From positions 1-10,000 of the forward strand of contig JASPKP010007892.1 in NCBI GenBank assembly GCA_030674155.1: a DNA stretch of 10,000 nt, given 5' to 3'. Of the stretch, positions 1 through 6,796 are shown in pieces. The stretch's first letter is position 1; each line of letters opens with the position of its first letter. Position numbers and translations under genes: made by a program. The notes beneath the pieces are model-generated. The model saw only the letters and a program-made list of their open reading frames with translations, was not told the origin of the DNA and did no database searches. This stretch comes from Stramonita haemastoma (lineage: Eukaryota; Mollusca; Gastropoda; Neogastropoda; Muricidae).

Positions 1-71
1 TTTTTGGACAACTGAAAGCCCTTTTTCCACCTTTAAAGGAAAAGCAAACCTTGTCATGCTTATCATAAGTA

Positions 72-361
72 CAATCAAACCGTGAGGTTCTGGTTTCGAT
101 TCCCAGCCTCGTCCTTTCTTCCCAGGTCGACGAAAAAAATCGAACTGAATGTCAAAGTCCTTCGGGTGAGAATATAAACCTAGGCTCAGTATGTGAACGC
201 ACACAGAACATTTTGCCCGCACGTTAAAAACCTGTTCGACCTTTCGGAAGAGTAGGCCATTTCGCACCACAAGGAACGGATAACAATTTTTTTTTAAATG
301 CTTGCACACAGGTGTCGTGTTTCTAAGACACTATCCCCGAAGTAAGACTTCGGCTACCCAA
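72..361 (+). mobile_element. tRNA-derived SINE, family 1 (5' head degraded)
   Basis: This stretch matches, at roughly 75-80% by eye, the reverse complement of 8331-8662 along almost its full length. It holds a pol III B-box-like GGTTTCGATTCC at 92-103, then the body block CAAAGTCCTTCGGGTGAGA, the block GTGAACGCACACAGAACAT, the AGAGTAGGCC block near 250, and a tail with GTGTCGTGTTT and CCGAAGT...GGCTACC. The A-box region upstream is too diverged to place. It lies in the intron (or beyond) downstream of exon G. Confidence 0.78.
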
Positions 362-471
362 ATGGAGTGGGAGGGGAAAAAACCGGCTTCATACGCAAAA
401 ATCTCACCATTGGTCAAACTCGAGAGCTATACCCGAGAAACCGAAAACTTTTTTTTTTTTACATCACTTTG

Positions 472-848
472 TGTCACGGCAGATTTTTCTGCGTGAAATT
501 CGGGTTGCTCTCCCCACAGACAGAGCGTCGCCAGAAGAGCAGCGCCACCCATTATCTTTTTCCTGTCTGCAACTCTGTGTCCCTATCAGAGTGGCTTCTC
601 TCCATAGTTTTGCCAGGGACAATTCTCTTGTTGCCGTGGATTCTTTTACGTGCGCTAAATAATGATGTGTAACACACGGGGTCTCGGTTTATCTCTCATC
701 CGAAAGACTTGCACCCAGACCACCACTCATGGTCTAATAGATGGGGGAAAAGTTTTGGGCCCAGGCAAGGTTCGTACCACCGCACTCCAACCCGGACTTT
801 TTGCTTTCGAGGCAGGCGCGTTACCTCTAGACCACCAATCCACCTGAA
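472..848 (-). mobile_element. Long tRNA-headed SINE, family 2
   Basis: Read on the minus strand, a tRNA-like head begins near 848 with an A-box-like TGGTCTAGAGG (834-824) and a B-box-like TGGTACGAACC (779-769). It is followed by a long body containing the complement of TTGCCGTGGATTCTTTTACG (631-650) and AGTGGCTTCTCTCCATAG. The block near 677-711 (CACACGGGGTCTCGGTTTAT ... CATCCGAAAGACTT) is shared with the body of family 1, although head and remaining body differ. I recognise the long body from mollusc sequence in general, not from a named entry. 362-471 has nothing recognisable. Confidence 0.72.
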
Positions 849-858
849 CAGAAGCATG

Positions 859-1155
859 GTAAAAGTTAAGGTAAAGGTGTCCCCATAACCTAGGCGGTTG
901 TAGGGGAGCAAGGCATCAGAGACCTCAGCTTGTCTAGGGGCCAGCATATTGACGGCGGCACCCATCTCCTCTCCCTCGCTGCTTTACCTTCCCCGACCCT
1001 AAAGAGGGCAGGTACCCATTTACAGCTGGGTGAACTGAGGGGACTGTACTGAAGCCAAGGCGTGCAAACCGTCACCCATGCAACTGGCAACCACGCTGGA
1101 CGCTACTTAACTTGACTTGGGGGAAAGCGAGTGCTCTGACCCCTTAGCTATCCAG
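859..1155 (-). mobile_element. Composite tRNA/5S-like SINE, minus copy
   Basis: On the minus strand this begins with an A-box-like TAGCTAAGGGGTCAGAGC (1150-1133). A segment resembling the internal promoter of 5S rRNA follows: GTTAAGTAGCGTCCAGCGTGG (around 1110-1090), then TTGCATGGGTGAC (1083-1071). The body (CCTTGGCTTCAGTACAGTCC, GGGTACCTGCCCTCTTTAGGG) and a TTTACCTTAACTTTTAC tail end at 859. A second copy on the opposite strand lies at 9085-9358. The 5S resemblance is judged by eye. Confidence 0.75.
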
Positions 1156-1197
1156 TAAACAAAAGAAAACAGCCTAAAGTACTAAAATCAACGGTGT

Positions 1198-2107
1198 TGG
1201 TGATAGAGTGGGGTCACACAGTAATGGAGTAGGGTCACACAGTGATGAAGTGGGGTCACACAGTAATGGAGTAGGGTCACACAGTGATGAAGTGGGGTCA
1301 CACAGTGATGAAGTGGGGTCACACAGTGATGGAGTGGGGTCAGTGACACAGTGATGGAGTGGGGTCACACAGTGATGGAGTGGGGTCACACAGTGATGAA
1401 GTGGGGTCACACAGTGATGGAGTGGGGTCACACAGTGACGGAGTGGGGTCACACAGTGATGAAGTGGGGTCACACAGTGATGGAGTGGGGTCACACAGTG
1501 ACGGAGTGGGGTCACACAGTGACGGAGTGGGGTCACACAGTGATGGAGTGGGGTCACACAGTGATGGGGTGGGGTCACACAGTGATGGAGTGGGGTCACA
1601 CAGTGATGAAGTGGGGTCACACAGTGATGGAGTGAGGTCAGTCACACAGTGATGAAGTGGGGTCACGGAGTGTAGTTATGGAGTGGGGTCACAGTGATGG
1701 AGAGGGGTCACACAGTGATGGAGAGGGGTCACACAGTGATGGAGTGGGGTCACACAGTAATGGAGTGGGGTCACACAGTGATGGAGCGGGGTCACACAGT
1801 GATAAAGTGACGTCACACAGTGATGGAGTGGGGTCACACAGTAATGGAATCGGGTCACACAGTGATGGAGTAGGGTCACGCAGTGGGGTCACACAGTGAT
1901 GGAGTGGGGTCACACAGTAATGGAATCGGGTCACACAGTGATGGAGTGGGGTCACACAGTAATGGAATCGGGTCACACAGTGATGGAGTAGGGTCACACA
2001 GTGATGGAGTGGGGTCACACAGTGACGGAGTGGGGTCACACAGTGATGAAGTGGGGTCACACAGTGACGGAGTGGGGTCACACAGTGATGGAGTGGGGTC
2101 ACGCAGT
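1198..2107. repeat. 21-bp minisatellite, about 43 units
   Basis: Tandem array whose unit is 21 bp, built on the core GGGGTCACACAGTGAT followed by five bases (most often GGAGT). Variants include GATGAAGT, GACGGAGT, AATGGAGT, GATGGGGT and GATGGAATC, plus short irregular joints near 1340, 1637, 1670 and 1876. Because 21 is divisible by three, both strands are open in several frames (for example repeating GSHSDGV and MEWGHTV, or TPLHHCV on the other strand); none is taken as coding. The array lies in the intron after exon G and stops at its splice donor. Confidence 0.97.
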
Positions 2108-2114
2108 ATCATAC

Positions 2115-2264
2115 CTCCATGAAGAGATCCAACACCTGTTGGCTGGAGGGAAACACCACCTGCACAGGAGGCACCCCCTCCTCCACACACTCCTGCCGCT
2201 CCTGCTCAAACACCTGCCGCTGAAAGTACTGCTGCAGGCGCTCGTTGGCCACGTTGATGCACAT
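2115..2264 (-). CDS. Myosin motor exon G (last exon in the window)
   Basis: 150-nt exon of exactly 50 codons, phase 0 at both ends. It encodes MCINVANERLQQYFQRQVFE, then QERQECVEEGVPPVQVVFPS and SQQVLDLFME. CIN-ANE-LQ-YF---VF-xEQ is the conserved helix after switch II. The EGV stretch and the VLDLFM end correspond to the usual EG(I/V)...DN-x-LDL(I/F) segment that precedes a PxG-x-LSLLDEE motif, which should be in the next exon and is not in the window. Acceptor TGTGGCAG (2272-2265); donor GTATGAT (2114-2108). VLDLF followed by Met-Glu is more like class III/XVI (LDMFLQ, LDFFFQ) than class XV, but this is from memory. The 21-bp minisatellite starts at the eighth base of the downstream intron. 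Confidence 0.94.
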
Positions 2265-2445
2265 CTGCCACATTAGCCACATTCTGTATTCACATTGTCA
2301 CCACCAAAAAAAAAAAGCACGAAAATGTTAAGGATAGTAGCTGGGTTGAATTAACGTGTGGTGATTTTGTGTATGTGTTGTCGTTTTTTTTTGTTTTTTT
2401 TTATAGTATGTGCTTGTGTCTGACTTCTGTTTGGCTTAAATGTGT

Positions 2446-2449
<4 letters not shown>

Positions 2450-2530
<81 letters not shown>
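2450..2530. repeat. (CA)40 microsatellite
   Basis: An uninterrupted dinucleotide run of about 40 CA units between exons G and F. In the transcript (minus strand) it reads (UG)n and lies about 186 nt upstream of exon G's acceptor. UG-rich intronic tracts are known binding sites of CELF and TDP-43 type proteins, so a splicing effect is possible but not shown here. Confidence 0.98.
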
Positions 2531-2532
<2 letters not shown>

Positions 2533-2756
2533 GAGAGAGAGAGAGAGACAGAGAGAGACGAGAGACAGAGCGAGACAGAGAGGGGGGAGAAAGAGAGAGG
2601 GGGGGAGAGAGAGGGGAAAGAGAGAGAGGAGAAAGAGAAAGAGACAGAGACAGACAGAGACAGAGACGGACAGGAGAGAGGGGGGAGAAAGAGAGAGGGA
2701 GAGAGAGGGGGGAGACAGAAAGAGAGAGAGAGAGAAAGAGAGACAGAGACAGAGAC

Positions 2757-2819
<63 letters not shown>

Positions 2820-2860
2820 GACAGAGACAGAAACAGAGACAGAGACAGAGAGAGAGAGGT
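2533..2860. repeat. T-free purine-rich tract with (GACA)n core
   Basis: About 328 bases with no T on the plus strand: GA, GGGA, GAAA and GACA motifs, with an almost perfect GACA/CAGA run at 2761-2819 (about 14 units). In the myosin transcript it is A-free, pyrimidine- and G-containing, starting about 30 nt after exon F's donor. Confidence 0.96.
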
Positions 2861-2890
2861 TGTCAGTGTTGTAGTGGTATGCTATCCCAC

Positions 2891-2966
2891 CTGTTCAAAT
2901 CCATTGGAGTGCAGATTTTCAAACCCAAAGATGTCCAGAACACCGATGCTGAGTTTTTCTCCCTGA
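2891..2966 (-). CDS. Myosin motor exon F (switch II)
   Basis: 76-nt exon: one base plus 25 codons, encoding QGEKLSIGVLDIFGFEN then LHSNGFEQ. LDIFGFE is switch II, the nucleotide-sensing loop, whose Gly contacts the ATP gamma-phosphate region; all six core residues are intact. The family normally reads NSFEQ after it; here it is NGFEQ, a mild departure. Acceptor is TTTTCAG (2973-2967) and donor GTGGGA (2890-2885); the exon ends exactly after the FEQ Gln codon in phase 0. This is the single most diagnostic exon for the myosin call. Confidence 0.95.
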
Positions 2967-3000
2967 CTGAAAACAACAACAACAAAAACTCTCAATAATT

Positions 3001-3110
3001 CGTTCAATCAATTGAATGATCAATGAGTCAGTCAATCGGCTAGCAAATTAACCAACCAATCAACCGGTATGTCAACCAGTATGTCAACCTGTATGTCAAT
3101 TTGACATTCA
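3001..3110. repeat. Degenerate TCAA-type repeat and three 12-bp units
   Basis: Intronic DNA with diffuse TCAA/CAATCAA repetition. It includes three consecutive 12-bp units of the form CCRGTATGTCAA or CCTGTATGTCAA at about 3064-3099. No coding or RNA signal is seen. Confidence 0.7.
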
Positions 3111-3153
3111 CCAATGGACAATACTTTTCAGATGTGAGCAACCCCCTCCTCAG

Positions 3154-3214
3154 CCCCCCCCCCCCCCCCCACCACCACCACCACCACCACACACACACAC
3201 ATACATACACACAC
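3154..3214. repeat. Poly-C, (ACC)n and (AC)n block
   Basis: Seventeen C in a row (3154-3170), followed by about seven ACC triplets and then AC/ATAC repeats. The complement carries a 17-base G run, which could form G-rich structures in the myosin pre-mRNA. Such runs are also prone to sequencing and assembly error, so the exact length should be treated with care. Confidence 0.93.
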
Positions 3215-3218
3215 CATT

Positions 3219-3257
3219 AAGGTAGCCGCATTCCAACTTCGGGATGTATATCTATGC
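3219..3257 (-). mobile_element. SINE tail fragment, family 1
   Basis: AAGGTAGCCGCATTCCAACTTCGGG followed by a TATCTA block resembles the plus-strand start of the 8331-8662 element (AGGTAGCCACGTTCTGACTT CGGGTATGGTATCTA), including the ACACACAC just before it. Only the 3' end of a minus-strand copy remains; nothing of the body is visible beyond about 3260. Confidence 0.6.
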
Positions 3258-3326
3258 TCTCTTCAAACAGACCTCAGCAGAGACTCACACCCACATCTTC
3301 ATTTACTGTCACTTTATAATCAAGAA

Positions 3327-3558
3327 TGAAAACAACAACATCAACAACAACAAAGAAGAAGAAGAAGAAAATCAACAACATCAACAACAACAAACAAGAA
3401 GAAAATCAACAACATCAACAACAACTAAGAAGAAGAAGAAGAAAATCAAGAACAACAACAACAGGAAAGAAGAAAAACAAGAACAACAACAACACCAAAA
3501 CCACAACAACAACACCAAAACCACCACCACCACCACTGTCACCAAAAACAACATCAAC
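3327..3558. repeat. AAC/AAG/CAC trinucleotide mosaic
   Basis: A-rich triplet array of (AAC)n and (AAG)n, with internal near-copies of the block AAAATCAACAACATCAACAAC at about 3368, 3402 and 3443, ending in (CCA)n at about 3519-3536. It is open in two frames only because of its triplet period. It lies in the intron between exons F and E. Confidence 0.95.
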
Positions 3559-3565
3559 AAGATGT

Positions 3566-3577
3566 AAAGCTATCAGT
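3566..3577 (+). repeat. Target-site duplication, left copy
   Basis: AAAGCTATCAGT, identical to 3876-3887 and immediately flanking the SINE at 3578-3875. A perfect 12-bp direct repeat at the exact ends of the element is the signature of target-primed reverse transcription. Confidence 0.92.
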
Positions 3578-3875
3578 TAAAGTTAAAGTCTGTCCCCAGC
3601 CTAAGGCTCATCAGGCCGGTGCTTATCCCGGTTTCTGTGGCGTTAAGCGACTGAGAGTCATAGACTTCCCCCTGGATAGGACGCCAGTCTATCGCAGGGT
3701 TAACCCCCAACACAAGGTTGGTACCCCTTTTACACCTGGGTGGGGTGAGAAAATAGCCGTAAAGTGCCTTTTCCAAGGGCACAACGCCATAGCCGAAAGC
3801 TGGGATTGAACCCGCAACCTTTAGATTACGAGTCCAACGCCCTAACCACTAGACTACAGCGGCGGCTACCACCGG
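3578..3875 (-). mobile_element. tRNA-derived SINE, family 3, complete with target-site duplication
   Basis: On the minus strand the element starts near 3875 with a good tRNA-like head: A box TAGTCTAGTGG (3856-3846) and B box GCGGGTTCAATCCC (3815-3802). Between them is an anticodon arm with stem TTGGA/TCTAA and seven-base loop CTCGTAA, so the anticodon-like triplet is CGT (Thr-like, inferred). The body holds GGTACCAACCTTGTGTTGGG and the block GACTGGCGTCCTATCC (3692-3677), which resembles conserved SINE core domains. The 3' end is a TTTAACTTTAA tail at 3578. It may belong to the V-type SINEs described in molluscs; I cannot confirm this. It sits in intron E-F. Confidence 0.9.
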
Positions 3876-3887
3876 AAAGCTATCAGT
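3876..3887 (+). repeat. Target-site duplication, right copy
   Basis: AAAGCTATCAGT, a perfect copy of 3566-3577 on the head side of the SINE. The following bases (AGTTATCAGTAAG) resemble part of it again, as if the target site already held a small repeat. Confidence 0.92.
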
Positions 3888-3930
3888 AGTTATCAGTAAG
3901 TTCGTGATCTTTCCTTCATTCATCCCACAA

Positions 3931-4386
3931 GCTCACTAGTCCTCCACAACAATAACAATAGCAGCATCAACAACAACAACAGCAGACCACCAACAACAAC
4001 AACAGTACATCAACAGGATACAGGCAAGCAAGCTAGCGTTATCAGCTAATTTCACAATCCATCCATCCATCCATCCATCCATCCATCCATCCTTCATCCA
4101 TCCATCCATCTTCCATCCATCCATCCATCCATCCATCCATGCATCCACCCATCCATGCATCCATCCATCAAACCATGCATCCATCCATCCATCCATCTTT
4201 CATCCATCCATCCACCCATCCATATTTCATCCATCCATCCATCCATCCATGCAGCCAGCCCGCTCACTAGTCCTCAACAACAACAGTACACCAACAAGAT
4301 ACTGGCAAGCAAGCTAGCGTTATCAGCAAGTTCACAATCCATCTTCCATCCATCCATCCATGCATGCAGCCTGCTCACTAGTCCTC
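3931..4386 (-). repeat. Three copies of the exon E end and its splice donor
   Basis: The bases GCTCACTAGTCCTC, which on the transcript strand read GAGGACTAGTGAGC (exon end plus donor), occur at the true exon end (4373-4386) and again at 3931-3944 and 4262-4275. Each intronic copy is followed, in plus orientation, by AACAAC DNA, then GGCAAGCAAGCTAGCGTTAT CAGC and TTCACAATCCATC (4024-4062 and 4302-4342). The unit is therefore a tandem segmental duplication that includes eight coding bases. The copies lack the rest of the exon. Confidence 0.9.
4057..4250. repeat. (ATCC)n tetranucleotide array
   Basis: About 190 bp of CATC/CATCC repeats with interruptions (CTTCATCC, CATGCATC, CACCCATC). A shorter second array at 4340-4362 belongs to the duplicated unit. 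It is open on both strands as repeated HPSI or DGWM peptides, and neither is taken as coding. Confidence 0.96.
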
Positions 4387-4514
4387 CAGCGGGGCCACCA
4401 TCTGGTTGATGCCGTTGACAATCCAGGCAAACAGCCGGCTGTACACAGCCTTGGACACCGCGTTCACACTGTCCATGCACTGGGACTGGGTCAGTGGCTT
4501 CCGCAGTTCCTCAC
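4379..4514 (-). CDS. Myosin motor exon E (TEDS-site loop and following helix)
   Basis: 136-nt exon: two bases, 44 codons, two bases. It encodes [20 protein letters not shown], then [19 protein letters not shown] and APLED. [16 protein letters not shown] is the classic helix after the cardiomyopathy loop. Counting 16 residues back from the Asn in VNAVSK (the D position of the usual DALAK) lands on the first Glu of GEEL. The TEDS site is therefore acidic, which in the family means no phosphorylation is needed there. Acceptor CTCTACAG is at 4522-4515; donor GTGAGC at 4378-4373 follows GAC-TA, and T of exon F completes Tyr. Reading through the donor gives an immediate TAG stop. The exon end and its donor are duplicated twice in the following intron. 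Confidence 0.94.
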
Positions 4515-4543
4515 CTGTAGAGCAAAGGCATGCACGTATACAC

Positions 4544-4682
4544 ATACAAGCGCGCTAGTGTGCATACACACACATACATAAGCAAGCAAGCGCATACGCA
4601 TGCACGCACGCACACCCACACACACACACACACGCATGCACACACACGCCCGCGCGCACGCACACACACATACACACACACA
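4544..4682. repeat. CA/CACG-rich repeat
   Basis: Mixed ACAC, GCACGC and ATACAC repeats in the intron upstream of exon E's acceptor, ending near 4682. A related stretch of ACAC then CGCACGCACG lies at 4765-4825. In the transcript both read as TG/TGCG-rich DNA. Confidence 0.93.
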
Positions 4683-4719
4683 CTTTATTTTCTTCACTTC
4701 TGTGAACAGACATTAAACT

Positions 4720-4762
4720 ATGGGTGCTTATTCCATTACACTCGAAATAAAAGAATAAATGA
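4720..4762 (+). mobile_element. SINE 3' tail fragment, family 4
   Basis: GGGTGCTTATTCCATTACAC then TCGAAATAAAAGAATAAAT closely matches the tail of the SINE at 6951 (GAGTGCTTATTCTATTATCC, TCGACATAAAAGAATAAA). Only this tail survives; upstream of it is the CA-rich repeat, which may have grown from the ACACACGGGG block that precedes the tail in the full element (inference). Confidence 0.75.
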
Positions 4763-4764
4763 AA

Positions 4765-4825
4765 ACACACACACATACTCAAGCGCACACGCACGCACGC
4801 ACGCACGCACGTACGCACGCACACA
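4765..4825. repeat. CA then (CACG)n repeat
   Basis: ACACACAC followed by a run of about eight GCAC/ACGC tetranucleotides (4789-4822). It is CpG-dense compared with its surroundings, which is unusual in AT-rich intronic DNA. From 4826 to 4980 I see only unique AT-rich intron sequence. Confidence 0.92.
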
Positions 4826-4978
4826 TGTATGGACCGAAACATACAGCGTTTGTCTTACTATACTGTAATGTAGACAGAATGATAGAAGAAGGGGAAAAAA
4901 TTGATGAATCTGAACAATAAGTGCTTTGATTAATGTGTTTTACAAGATTCAGCGCTCTAGAAAATTCCATTTATTCTA

Positions 4979-4980
<2 letters not shown>

Positions 4981-5012
<32 letters not shown>

Positions 5013-5013
5013 A

Positions 5014-5080
<67 letters not shown>

Positions 5081-5135
5081 TAGTAGCAGCAGCAGTAGTA
5101 GTAGCAGTAGTTAGTTGTAGAAGTAGTTAGTTGTA

Positions 5136-5169
<34 letters not shown>

Positions 5170-5209
5170 TGTAGTAGTAGTAGTAGTAGAAGTAGTAGTA
5201 GAAGTAGTA

Positions 5210-5284
<75 letters not shown>

Positions 5285-5343
5285 CAGCAGTAGTAGTAGT
5301 AGTAGCAGTAGTTAGTTGTAGAAGTAGTTAGTTGTACAGCAGC

Positions 5344-5377
<34 letters not shown>

Positions 5378-5466
5378 CAGTAGTAGTAGTAGTAGTAGTT
5401 TGTAGTAGTAGTTTGTAGTAGTAGTAGTAGTTAGTTGTAGTAGTAGTTAGTTGTAGTGGTAGTAGT
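4981..5466. repeat. (CAG)n / (TAG)n trinucleotide mosaic
   Basis: Nine CAG units start at 4981, followed by long (TAG)n runs broken by further CAG runs at 5137-5158 and 5336-5376. The block AGTAGTTAGTTGTAGAAG then TAGTTAGTTGTACAGCAG occurs at about 5106-5142 and 5307-5342, a 200-bp duplication within the array. In the transcript these are CUG and CUA runs, in the intron upstream of exon E. Confidence 0.97.
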
Positions 5467-5573
5467 AATCTATTGTTGTCATTATCATCATTACATATTG
5501 TCATCATCATCACCATCATCACCACCACCACCACCACCACCACTACCACCACCATCGTCATCGTCATCGTCAT

Positions 5574-5606
<33 letters not shown>

Positions 5607-5698
5607 CGTCGTTGTCGTCGTTGTTGTTGTTACCATTGTTGTTGTTGTCGTCGTCGTCGTTATTGTTGTTATTATTCTTATTGTTGTTGTTTTTTATT
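5467..5698. repeat. ATC/ACC/CAG/GTC/GTT trinucleotide mosaic
   Basis: Continues the preceding array with different triplets in blocks: CATCAT (5480-5520), ACC (5519-5550), ATCGTC (5551-5572), CAG (5572-5602), then CGTTGT and GTTGTT up to about 5697. It is open in several frames as homopolymer-like peptides; none is taken as coding. It stops about 70 bp before exon D's donor. Confidence 0.95.
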
Positions 5699-5767
5699 AA
5701 GAAAATGTGGGTTCTAGACGCACATAACAACTACAGATGAATGTTTTCTACAAACTGACTGACTCAC

Positions 5768-5839
5768 CTCTTGCTGTCAACACGTCTTCCGTCAGGGCTG
5801 AAGCCAGGTCTTCGTGGGGGACACGTAGCAGACTGCTCA
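5768..5839 (-). CDS. Myosin motor exon D
   Basis: Short 72-nt exon: two bases, 23 codons, one base. It encodes SSLLRVPHEDLASALTEDVL then TAR, matching the usual myosin pattern of a hydrophobic LLxV segment followed by xxLxxALT and a basic-Gly turn. Acceptor is GATTCAG (5846-5840) and donor GTGAGT (5767-5762), which is close to consensus. The final G joins GT of exon E to make the Gly of the ARGEEL turn. A second AG seven bases into the exon would break the frame and is not favoured. Confidence 0.91.
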
Positions 5840-5846
5840 CTGAATC

Positions 5847-6195
5847 ACAATTTAACATTTCTTTCTATAGAGTACAACAACAACATCACAACAAGGACTT
5901 GGGATAAAACAGGATAAAGCAGCAACTTCAACGAAAAACAAACTAGACAGAAAGCCAAGCAGGCAAAAAAGAGCAATATCAGTTGAAGCTTTACCTCTTT
6001 TGTTGAGTTTTATTTGTAAAGAAATTTTGTTTTTTAAACCACTAAAATAGAAAATACGCATTATTTTTCATGACTGTGTTGTACAAATGCTCTCAAGCAG
6101 TGAAAAATAGCACACTATTTCCCAGTCGTTCTAGCACTCAAAACCACAGAAAGGTCAGAGTTTATCATATTCATTATTTTTGCAAGGAAAGTGTT
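5847..6195. other. Unique AT-rich intron sequence
   Basis: About 350 bases of intron C-D with no repeat, RNA gene or coding match that I can recognise. There are short A and T runs and a weak resemblance to the following minisatellite from about 6110 onward (CACTATTTCCCAGTC). Confidence 0.6.
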
Positions 6196-6752
6196 TCCAA
6201 AAAATCACCAATAAATAACCACTTTCAATAACTTTTTGCAGTCAAATACAGTCAGCAAATGCCAATCAGGTCTACATTTTTTTTTATTCAAATGCTCAAC
6301 AAAAATCAGAAATAGCTAACCATTTTCTATCACTTTTTGCTGTTAAATGCCCCATTAAAGTCAGAATTAGTTAACCATTTCTATAGCTTTTTACAGTCAA
6401 ATGTCCCATAAAAGTCAGAATTAGTTAACCATTTCTATAACTTTTTACAGTCGAATGCCCCATTAAAGTCAGAATTAGCTAACCATTTCTATAACTTTTG
6501 GCAGTCAAATGCCCCATTACCTTTTTGCAGTCACATAAAGTCAGAAATAGCTGACCATTTCTATCACTTTTCGCAGTCAAATGCCCCATTAAAGTCAGAA
6601 ATAGCTAACCATTTCTATCACTTTTCGCAGTCAAATGCCCCATTAAAGTCAGAAATAGCTAACCATTTCTATAACTTTTGGCAGTCAAATGCCCCATTAC
6701 CTTTTTGCAGTCACATAAAGTCAGAAATAGCTAACCATTTCATATCAGTTAG
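6196..6752. repeat. 54-bp minisatellite with 180-bp higher-order unit
   Basis: About nine to ten units of roughly 54 bp containing GTCAGAAATAGCTAACCATT, TCTATAACTTTT and GCAGTCAAATGCCCCATTA. Early units (6196-6300) are diverged and later ones nearly identical. A longer variant with the extra block CCTTTTTGCAGTCACATAAA recurs at exactly 180 bp: 6481-6540 and 6661-6720 are identical. It ends 39 bp from exon C's donor. Confidence 0.93.
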
Positions 6753-6796
6753 CCCACAAAAGTTGGAGTGTTTTTTATTTAATAAAAGACACAGAC

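Noticed and set aside
1198..2107. CRISPR array
   Set aside because: Direct repeats are head-to-tail with no unique spacers, and the context is an animal gene.
1..2114. The next myosin exon (expected PxG-x-LSLLDEE motif)
   Set aside because: I looked on the minus strand for this motif and found nothing; the region is filled by SINEs and the minisatellite, so the next exon is probably outside the window.
1174..2190. Long open frames on both strands over the minisatellite (repeats of TPLHHCV, DPTPSLC, GSHSDGV, MEWGHTV)
   Set aside because: A 21-bp period keeps frames open without selection, several frames on both strands are open at once, and the array is intronic to the myosin gene.
2369..2998. 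209-residue open frame with His-Thr then Arg-Glu repeats
   Set aside because: Produced by (CA)n and GA/GACA repeats; it runs across myosin exon F on the opposite strand and has no start context or domain.
3573..3782. 69-residue minus-strand open frame
   Set aside because: It lies entirely inside the SINE at 3578-3875 and reads its body by chance.
5131..5740. Open frames of poly-Ser, poly-Val, poly-Leu and poly-Asn/Asp
   Set aside because: Homopolymer peptides from triplet repeats; no flanking coding sequence, and located inside intron D-E.
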